From Pseudomonas sp. (GTDB lineage: Bacteria; Pseudomonadota; Gammaproteobacteria; Pseudomonadales; Pseudomonadaceae), in assembly GCA_003525045.1 (NCBI GenBank), contig DQGF01000540.1, positions 1-5,492 of the forward strand: a stretch of DNA of 5,492 nucleotides, written 5' to 3'. The notes beneath the pieces are model-generated. The model saw nothing but the letters and a program-made list of their open reading frames with translations, was not told the origin of the DNA and did no database searches. Of the stretch, positions 1 to 4,119 are shown in pieces. Each line of letters starts with the position of its first letter. The stretch's first letter is position 1. Both the position numbers and the translations under genes were made by a program.

Positions 1-109
1 CTGGGCTGCGAAGCGGCCCCAAATCCTGCCACTGCGGCTGTCAGGCACACCGCACTACCTGCTTTACGACTGCTGCGCAGCCGAGCGGGAGCAAGCTCCC
101 TCGCCACAA
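1..109 (-). repeat. REP/BIME-like palindrome cluster downstream of rmuC
   Basis: Three hairpins lie in about 110 nt of non-coding DNA. Positions 3-19 pair GGGCTGC with GCGGCCC around a GAA loop. Positions 33-54 pair TGCGG with CCGCA. Positions 82-103 form the REP proper: GGGAGC-AA-GCTCCC, with an outer CGA/TCG pair and a 2-nt GC bulge. Read on the minus strand, the REP is preceded by a GTGG tetranucleotide (107-104), the head typical of Pseudomonas REPs mobilised by RAYT transposases. A perfect palindrome GCTGCGCAGC (72-81) flanks it. The cluster begins 7 nt after the rmuC stop, so it could act as a 3' mRNA stabiliser or weak terminator, but no T-run is present. The REP identification rests on recalled family consensus; the boundaries are approximate and the left edge may extend beyond the window. 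Confidence 0.75.
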
Positions 110-115
110 AAGCAG

Positions 116-1594
116 CTACTCCGGCAACTCCGCCAAGCCATCCACATCGGTCATCGCCCGCTCCAACAGATCTGCCGGCAGGCTCTTGCTCGCCCGCGCG
201 CCCAACAACTTGAGCTGTTCACTGCGGCTGACCAGGTTGCCACGCCCCTCCGTCAGCTTGTTGCGCGCGGAGCTGTAGGCCTTGTCCAGTTGCTGCAAGC
301 GATTGCCGACTTCATCCAGGTCCTGGATGAACAATACGAACTTGTCGTACAGCCACCCGGCCCGCTCGGCGATTTCCCGGGCGTTCTGACTCTGGCGCTC
401 TTGCTTCCACAAGCTGTCGATGACGCGCAAAGTCGCCAGCAGCGTGGTCGGGCTGACGATCACGATATTGCGGTCAAATGCCTCCTGGAACAGCGTTGGC
501 TCAGCCTGCAACGCCGCGGAAAACGCCGCTTCGATCGGGACGAAGAGCAAGACGAAATCCAGGCTGTGCAAGCCGTCGAGCCGCTTGTAGTCCTTGCCGG
601 ACAGGCCTTTGACGTGATTGCGCAGCGACAGCACGTGTTGCTTGATGGCGATCTGGCCGATCGCATCGTCTTCGGCCGCCACGTATTGCTGGTACGCCGT
701 AAGGCTGACCTTGGAGTCGACCACCACCTGCTTGTCGCCTGGCAGATAAATGATCACGTCCGGCTGGAATCGCTCACCGTCCGGGCCTTTGAGAGTGACC
801 TGGGTCTGGTACTCGCGGCCCTTCTCCAGGCCCGCGTGTTCCAGCACCCGCTCCAGAATCAGCTCGCCCCAGTTGCCTTGGGTTTTCTGCCCTTTCAAGG
901 CCCGGGTCAGGTTGGTCGCTTCGTCGCTCAGGCGCAGGTTCAGCTGCTGCAGCCGCTCCAGCTCCTTGGCCAGGGAGAAACGCTCACGGGCTTCGGCCTG
1001 ATAACTTTCCTCGACGCGTTTTTCGAAGGACTGAATGCGTTCTTTCAAAGGATCGAGCAACTGCCCCAGGCGCTGCTGACTGGTTTCGGCAAAACGCTGC
1101 TCACGCTCGTCGAAGATTTTGCCGGCCAGCTCCGCAAACTGTGCGCGCAGTTCGTCTCGCGAGCCCTGCAGGTCGTCGAGACGCTGCTGATGGCTTTCCT
1201 GCTGCTCATGCAGCTCGGCGTTGAGCGAGGCGGCCTGGGCGTCCAGACGGCGCAACTCAGCCTCTTTGCCGGCGCGTTCCAGGTTCCAGGCGTGGGCGGC
1301 ATCGCGGGCATCGTCACGTTCGATCTGCAGCAGTTCGACTTCACGGCGCACGGCGGCCAGGTCGGCCTGCTTGGCGCTGTTGGCCAGACCCAGATCGGCG
1401 ATTTCATCGCGACAGGCTTCGAGTTGGGCGTTCAAGCCGTCCTGGGCCAGATGGGCCGTGGCCAGACGCTCTTCCAGCAGGGCCACTTCTGACTGCATGG
1501 CGCTCGCCCGGCGCTGCAGTTGCCAGGCCAGAACCAGTAACGGCAGCGCAGCACCCGCCAGACCGAGCAATGCGCTGGTCAAGTCCATAGCCAT
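116..1594 (-). CDS. rmuC: RmuC family protein, predicted PD-(D/E)XK-type nuclease fold (492 aa)
   Basis: RmuC homologues limit recombination between inverted repeats and are predicted nucleases; the biochemical activity is poorly defined. The protein has an N-terminal membrane anchor (about residues 4-25), then a long Glu/Gln/Arg-rich coiled coil (about 30-220), then the conserved RmuC domain (about 210-440). Landmarks in that domain are GNWGE (240-244), PDVIIYLP (278-285) and VVVDSKVSL (290-298). The Asp of PDV and the D-x-K of VDSK fit the proposed nuclease core. SPTTLLATLR lies at 381-390. Length is normal for the family. The ATG at 1594 is chosen because AGGAG sits 5 nt upstream; an in-frame GTG at 1600 overlaps that site, and a second ATG at 1588 is spaced less well. 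The stop is TAG. The Sel1-repeat gene lies 61 nt upstream on the same strand with no terminator between, so the two are probably cotranscribed. Confidence 0.95.
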   Translation of the reverse strand: MAMDLTSALLGLAGAALPLLVLAWQLQRRASAMQSEVALLEERLATAHLAQDGLNAQLEACRDEIADLGLANSAKQADLAAVRREVELLQIERDDARDAAHAWNLERAGKEAELRRLDAQAASLNAELHEQQESHQQRLDDLQGSRDELRAQFAELAGKIFDEREQRFAETSQQRLGQLLDPLKERIQSFEKRVEESYQAEARERFSLAKELERLQQLNLRLSDEATNLTRALKGQKTQGNWGELILERVLEHAGLEKGREYQTQVTLKGPDGERFQPDVIIYLPGDKQVVVDSKVSLTAYQQYVAAEDDAIGQIAIKQHVLSLRNHVKGLSGKDYKRLDGLHSLDFVLLFVPIEAAFSAALQAEPTLFQEAFDRNIVIVSPTTLLATLRVIDSLWKQERQSQNAREIAERAGWLYDKFVLFIQDLDEVGNRLQQLDKAYSSARNKLTEGRGNLVSRSEQLKLLGARASKSLPADLLERAMTDVDGLAELPE

Positions 1595-1655
1595 AACCAC
1601 TCCTGCCCATTCGATAAAACTTGAAGGTTAACCAAGGCGTCAGGTCTTGGACAGC

Positions 1656-1979
1656 TCAGTCTTCGATCAGACCCAGTTCCTGCAGGGCGCGTCGATCCCC
1701 AGCCCGCGCGGCCTGACGCAGAAGGTCCTGGCCGATCCGGCGATCCCGGGCATTGCCGCACTCGCGACACATCAGCTGACCAAGACGGCTTTGCGCGGCC
1801 ACGACACCTTCTCGGGCCGGTTGCTTGAGCAAACGTCCGGCGAAATGTTTGACGTTGGTGTTGTCACCCAGGCGCGGGCTATCCAGCAACCATTCGGCCA
1901 CACGCATCGAAAAACGCTTGGGCGGGGTAGCACCGGCGGGTGTGGAAGTTACAGAGACTGATACTGAGCGAAACTTCAT
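1656..1979 (-). CDS. Small Sel1-repeat-like protein (107 aa)
   Basis: Residues 55-104 carry a Sel1-like pattern: AREG..AAQSRLGQL, then QDLLRQAARAGDRRALQELG, i.e. one full alpha-alpha hairpin plus a second partial unit. Such repeats are TPR-like helical pairs that usually mediate protein-protein contacts. A CxxC pair (C71, C74) sits where the repeat normally has its glycine-rich turn. No signal peptide or membrane segment is visible, so a cytoplasmic location is inferred. The start is uncertain. ATG 1979 has no good Shine-Dalgarno; ATG 1907 gives an 83-aa protein beginning MRVAEWLLDS and also lacks one; a TTG at 2087 would add 36 residues that look non-coding. ATG 1979 also fits a possible promoter just upstream. 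It probably shares an operon with rmuC 61 nt downstream, but a functional link to RmuC is only suggested by adjacency. Confidence 0.8.
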   Translation of the reverse strand: MKFRSVSVSVTSTPAGATPPKRFSMRVAEWLLDSPRLGDNTNVKHFAGRLLKQPAREGVVAAQSRLGQLMCRECGNARDRRIGQDLLRQAARAGDRRALQELGLIED

Positions 1980-2011
1980 AAAGCACTGTGGGACAGATCG
2001 GAAGGCGCGCC

Positions 2012-2039
2012 ACTTTACTCTTTTTTTCTTACAGGTAAA
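2012..2039 (-). promoter_or_regulatory. Possible sigma70 promoter for the Sel1-repeat gene and rmuC
   Basis: On the minus strand TTTACC (2039-2034) and TAAAGT (2017-2012) are 16 nt apart, each matching the sigma70 consensus at 4 of 6 positions, within an A-rich stretch. Transcription would start near 2005, giving a leader of about 26 nt before ATG 1979. The match is modest and unproven. Confidence 0.3.
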
Positions 2040-2087
2040 GCCTAAAAAAACCCGGCACACCCGTCCTAGAGCAAGCGCTCGGGACAA

Positions 2088-2107
2088 TCCACAGAAGCTG
2101 TGGATAA
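2088..2107 (-). promoter_or_regulatory. Perfect DnaA box inside an inverted repeat
   Basis: TTATCCACA is present exactly on the minus strand (2107-2099). It overlaps a perfect inverted repeat TCCACAG-AAG-CTGTGGA (2088-2104). A 7/9 box, CAATCCACA, lies at 2085-2093 on the plus strand, and another 7/9 match, TTGTCCACT, lies just to the right on the minus strand. The site is about 120 nt upstream of the Sel1-repeat gene start. It could bind DnaA as a regulatory or titration site. There is no sign that this is oriC: no dnaA, rpmH or box array is present. Confidence 0.5.
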
Positions 2108-2599
2108 CTCAGTGGACAACCGCCCTTGAACTCTCGCAAAGCCCTATGGAATGGGGCTCGCAGTCAAACTGACGATTTTTTCACCAGTAAAAAAAAGCGA
2201 TGTTTTTCATTGACTTAAATTTCGGATACAGGCACCCACTGCGATTGAAGGCAAAATGACAGTGGGATGACAGCCCCGGCAATTTATGTGCACAACTACC
2301 TTTCAGGCAGTTATATCGGCGCGTTTTTTCGGAGCATTTTACAGTCCGTCCTGGGGATAAACCCTGGCAAACCCGTGATCCAGGCCGGTGCGGGCTCGGT
2401 GCACTTCGACGACCAATTGTCGGAATCTGTGCTATTACACAACGAATCTGCAGGTCGGGCGCTTTTCCAAATGCCAAGTCCGCAAGCCGGACGCTGCAAT
2501 GGCGGCCGCTCGCAGATATCTTTTTTGCCAACAAGACTTCCCTTCAGTCATTCAATCCGTTACTATCCGCGGCGTTAGTACCAAGCTGAAAGTCAATTC

Positions 2600-2965
2600 T
2601 GGTCGAACAACCCCCCCGGTCAGCCTTCCCACAGGAAGCCTCTACCGAACCAGCGGGATCGACCACCTCGATGGTTTCCAGGTAAACCTTGCGTCAACAC
2701 AGCCTTTGAATCGAAAGCAAAGGGTGTTGCGAAGCCACTTACTCTGACCGAACCAGCCTGCAAATTGATCAGGATCTTCACCCCGGGCCCAGAACCTTTG
2801 CCCTTGATGTGTTGCCTGCCCTCCTAAGTACCTACCTGCCAGCCCAAGCGCGCCAATTATCAGCGCTTCAAACTGGCTGCTTTGTTCCAGTCGGGTTCTT
2901 CGTTCGACCAACGGTGGTCGTCGTCACTGGAACGTTTTAATTTTGCACGGCTCTTATCCGTGTCG
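2600..2965 (+). ncRNA. Candidate structured leader or regulatory RNA upstream of the 76-aa gene
   Basis: This stretch has no convincing reading frame but many local helices. TGGTCGA (2600-2606) pairs with TCGACCA (2659-2665). CTTCC/GGAAG has a 4-nt loop (2625-2638). GGTTT pairs with AAACC (2673-2688). CAACAC..CCTTTG pairs with CAAAGG-GTGTTG (2695-2729) with one 2-nt bulge. CGGTCAG (2617-2623) can pair with CTGACCG (2744-2750), closing a multibranch unit. GCCAG/CTGGC (2838-2877) encloses AAGCGC/GCGCTT. GTTCCAGT/ACTGGAAC (2884-2933) encloses CGACCA-ACGG-TGGTCG. CACGG pairs with CCGTG (2946-2962), ending 8 nt before the Shine-Dalgarno of the next gene. The ends and transcription start are unknown. 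Several 7-bp pairings would be expected by chance in this length; the nested local hairpins are the stronger evidence. Confidence 0.45.
2884..2944 (+). terminator. Terminator-like hairpin in the leader of the 76-aa gene (possible attenuator)
   Basis: An 8-bp perfect stem GTTCCAGT/ACTGGAAC (2884-2891, 2926-2933) encloses a 6-bp stem with a tetraloop (2905-2920). GTTTTAATTTT follows immediately. The T-run is interrupted by AA and the internal loops are wide, so termination would be partial at best. CCAGT (2887-2891) can instead pair with the upstream ACTGG (2872-2876), which would prevent this hairpin. Confidence 0.4.
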
Positions 2966-2981
2966 CTTGTAGGAACACCCA

Positions 2982-3212
2982 ATGACTATGTCTACTCAAA
3001 TCCACACCCAGGATGCTATCCGCACCCTAACCAACGCTTTTGCACCAATGAACTGCCTGATCATGGCCGCTCGCAAAGGCTGCTTCAGCTTCACCCTGGT
3101 CAACGAACACGGTATCGCTCGTCACAGCGAACGCCTGTACCCCGATCAATACTCCAGCGCCGAGCCGCTGCAGGCTGTGATCGAGCGTACCCGTCAGGCA
3201 CTGGTTGCCTGA
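2982..3212 (+). CDS. Small conserved-looking hypothetical protein, possibly DUF3509-like (76 aa)
   Basis: The start at ATG 2982 is supported by AGGA 7 nt upstream; a second ATG at 2988 would be 13 nt from it. Codon use is clearly coding (synonymous C/G endings). The protein has no signal peptide or membrane helix and looks like a small alpha/beta cytoplasmic domain: an N-terminal helix (about 9-20), two beta strands around FSFTLVNEHGIARHSERLYP (about 35-54), and a C-terminal helix ending IERTRQALVA. The order FAP..., a hydrophobic strand, a glycine turn, R.LYPDQ and a terminal helix recalls the small Pseudomonas DUF3509 proteins, but I cannot confirm membership and no function can be assigned. 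It stands alone, with a long structured leader upstream and its own terminator 24 nt after the stop, so it is probably a monocistronic gene under post-transcriptional control. Confidence 0.85.
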   Translation: MTMSTQIHTQDAIRTLTNAFAPMNCLIMAARKGCFSFTLVNEHGIARHSERLYPDQYSSAEPLQAVIERTRQALVA

Positions 3213-3236
3213 TACGCCAGCTAGACTGAAAACCTC

Positions 3237-3266
3237 AAAAGCCCTGCTCAAAAAGCGGGGCTTTTT
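3237..3266 (+). terminator. Rho-independent terminator of the 76-aa gene
   Basis: AAAAGCCC-T-GCT pairs with AGC-G-GGGCTTTT around a CAAAA loop: 12 bp including one T-G wobble. The T5 run (3262-3266) follows the GC core. The A4 on the left arm means it may also work on the minus strand. It separates the small gene from the transcription unit to its right. Confidence 0.9.
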
Positions 3267-3359
3267 ATTGCCCGACATTTCCCATTTCGTCATCGCCGGC
3301 TAAGTACTAACCGATATAACGGTTATAACTCGGAGCCAGAAATATTTTAAAAACAGGCT

Positions 3360-3386
3360 TTTACAGCGCGAATATGACACTACACT
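3360..3386 (+). promoter_or_regulatory. Possible sigma70 promoter of the 161-aa gene
   Basis: TTTACA (5/6 to the -35 consensus) and TACACT (4/6 to the -10 consensus) are separated by 15 nt, shorter than ideal. A start near 3393 would place a strong hairpin at the very 5' end of the mRNA. AACCG/CGGTT (3309-3324) upstream could be an operator-like inverted repeat. Both are weak calls. Confidence 0.3.
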
Positions 3387-3393
3387 TCAACTC

Positions 3394-3464
3394 AAGCGGC
3401 TTAATCCGCTTCCGGCGAGCCTGAGTCGATCCACTGCTGCCAAGGCCCCCTTCAGGACTCGCCG
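3394..3464 (+). promoter_or_regulatory. Structured 5' leader of the 161-aa gene
   Basis: Two hairpins sit back to back. AAGCGG/CCGCTT (3394-3411) has a 6-nt loop. CGGCGAGCCTGA (3413-3424) pairs with TCAGG-A-CTCGCCG (3452-3464): 12 bp with a single bulged A and a 27-nt loop. No T-run follows, so this is not a terminator. The second stem ends 15 nt before the GAGGG ribosome binding site of the gene at 3489, consistent with control of mRNA stability or translation. Confidence 0.5.
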
Positions 3465-3488
3465 ACCATCTCACGTTTCGAGGGTGTT

Positions 3489-3974
3489 ATGGGTATCGCT
3501 GCCAGCGAACTGTGCCGTTATGTGATCCGTCCGACCTTGATTTACCTCGGACGCCATAGCGCAACTGCCGAATCCCTGCTGCTGGGCATTGCCGCCAGCC
3601 AGTCTGCCCTTGGTTCCGCTCTGCATGACCGCCGTGGACACGGCTTGTACCGAATCGCCGAACCCCGCCATCAGGCGCTCTGGGACCATTACCTGGCCCT
3701 TGACCCGGAACGCGCCAGCCTGATCCGCGGCCTTGCCAGCCAGCATGCATTCCTCAGTAGCCCGCACCTCGAATTGACTGTAAACCTGCGTTACGCCACC
3801 GCCATCGCCTGGCTGCTGGTAGAAGAACAGAACACCCCCCTCCCCGAAACCGCAGACGATCTGATGGGAATGGCGCGCATCTGGCGCCAGACCTTCCAGC
3901 CCCAAGGTCGCCTGCGAGACTTCACCTACGCCTGGCAAACCTGTGTTTCACCGCTGAATCAGGTCGCCTGCTGA
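3489..3974 (+). CDS. Hypothetical protein resembling a phage lysozyme-like family, probably catalytically inactive (161 aa)
   Basis: The start at ATG 3489 has GAGGG 4 nt upstream. The protein is soluble, with no signal peptide. Residues 8-69 follow a pattern I recall from small phage or prophage proteins with a lytic-transglycosylase-like motif: an ELC.YVIRPTL helix, then LLLGIAASQSALG (30-42), then GHGLYRIAEPRHQALWDHYL (50-69), then RGLASQHAFL and NLRYATAIAWLL (to about 131), and a C-terminal segment with W and R residues. In goose-lysozyme/SLT-type domains the first motif carries a catalytic Glu (ES) and the second reads GLMQ/GLYQ. Here those positions are Gln38 and Arg55, so muralytic activity is unlikely. 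The relationship is recalled rather than searched. A single fixed chromosomal copy beside fadL with normal codon use suggests a domesticated gene. No terminator separates it from the fadL-like gene 145 nt downstream. Confidence 0.85.
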   Translation: MGIAASELCRYVIRPTLIYLGRHSATAESLLLGIAASQSALGSALHDRRGHGLYRIAEPRHQALWDHYLALDPERASLIRGLASQHAFLSSPHLELTVNLRYATAIAWLLVEEQNTPLPETADDLMGMARIWRQTFQPQGRLRDFTYAWQTCVSPLNQVAC

Positions 3975-4063
3975 TCCATCTGTTCCCAAGATCGTGCAAC
4001 ATGCCGCGAATCTGTTCGGATTGTCCTACAAAACCGCTCTAAATCAAGCGATACAGGCTATAG

Positions 4064-4100
4064 CGCCGGGACGAAAATCTTGGTAATTTTCGCCCCGGTG
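4064..4100 (+). promoter_or_regulatory. Long stem-loop in the 5' leader of the fadL-like gene
   Basis: CGCCGGG-A-CGAAAAT (4064-4078) pairs with ATTTTCG-C-CCCGGTG (4086-4100): 14 pairs including one G-T, one A/C mismatch and a 7-nt loop. It ends 6 nt before the AGGAG ribosome binding site (4107-4111). A perfect palindrome GGTGATCACC (4097-4106) overlaps its 3' arm and could compete with it. There is no T-run, so it does not look like a terminator for the upstream gene. An mRNA-stabilising 5' stem or a translational control element is the likeliest role. Confidence 0.55.
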
Positions 4101-4119
4101 ATCACCAGGAGTTCTAATA

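Larger units (their letters stand above)
1980..2599. other. Gene-poor intergenic DNA (left part of the 1-kb gap)
   Basis: Only short reading frames occur here, with no plausible ribosome binding sites or recognisable protein motifs, so I call no gene. Visible structure: a GTCC/GGAC-GAGC/GCTC hairpin (2063-2085); a DnaA-box palindrome (2088-2107); an AGCCC/GGGCT hairpin (2140-2158); an AT-rich stretch (2171-2225); a 7-bp inverted repeat CCCACTG/CAGTGGG (2235-2266); CCTGG/CCAGG (2363-2384); and a GTCCG/CGGAC hairpin (2478-2492) shortly before a T6 run (2521-2526). A weak -10-like TACTAT (2561-2566) could start a transcript into the structured segment that follows, but its -35 match is poor. Confidence 0.6.

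Noticed and set aside
290..1492. 400-codon plus-strand reading frame
   Set aside because: It is antisense to rmuC, which has clear family motifs and a good ribosome binding site; the frame is a GC-bias shadow.
2069..2085. Minus-strand terminator at the GAGC/GCTC hairpin with TTTTTTT beyond it
   Set aside because: The T-run (2050-2044 on the minus strand) lies well beyond the hairpin, too far for a standard rho-independent terminator.
2085..2225. Chromosomal replication origin
   Set aside because: There is only one perfect DnaA box, and no dnaA, rpmH, rnpA or box array nearby.
2388..2747. 119-codon plus-strand reading frame in the gap
   Set aside because: It is rich in Arg, Ser, Gln and Cys, has no ribosome binding site and crosses several hairpins; no coding signature.
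2807..2827. Mini-frame MCCLPS just before the switch-like hairpins, as an attenuator leader peptide
   Set aside because: There is no Shine-Dalgarno and only two Cys codons; too weak to claim translation-coupled attenuation.
2642..2911. 89-codon minus-strand reading frame in the gap
   Set aside because: It has no family motif and runs through the hairpin arms of the structured segment; its residues look like translated non-coding DNA.
2882..3229. 115-codon plus-strand frame overlapping the 76-aa gene
   Set aside because: The 2982-3212 frame has the Shine-Dalgarno spacing and coding-type third positions; this is a shadow.
4009..4022. AATC-TGTTCG-GATT inverted repeat upstream of fadL as a PsrA-type fatty-acid operator
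   Set aside because: It does not match the PsrA pattern of GAAAC/GTTTC half-sites well enough, and 4-bp arms are common by chance.
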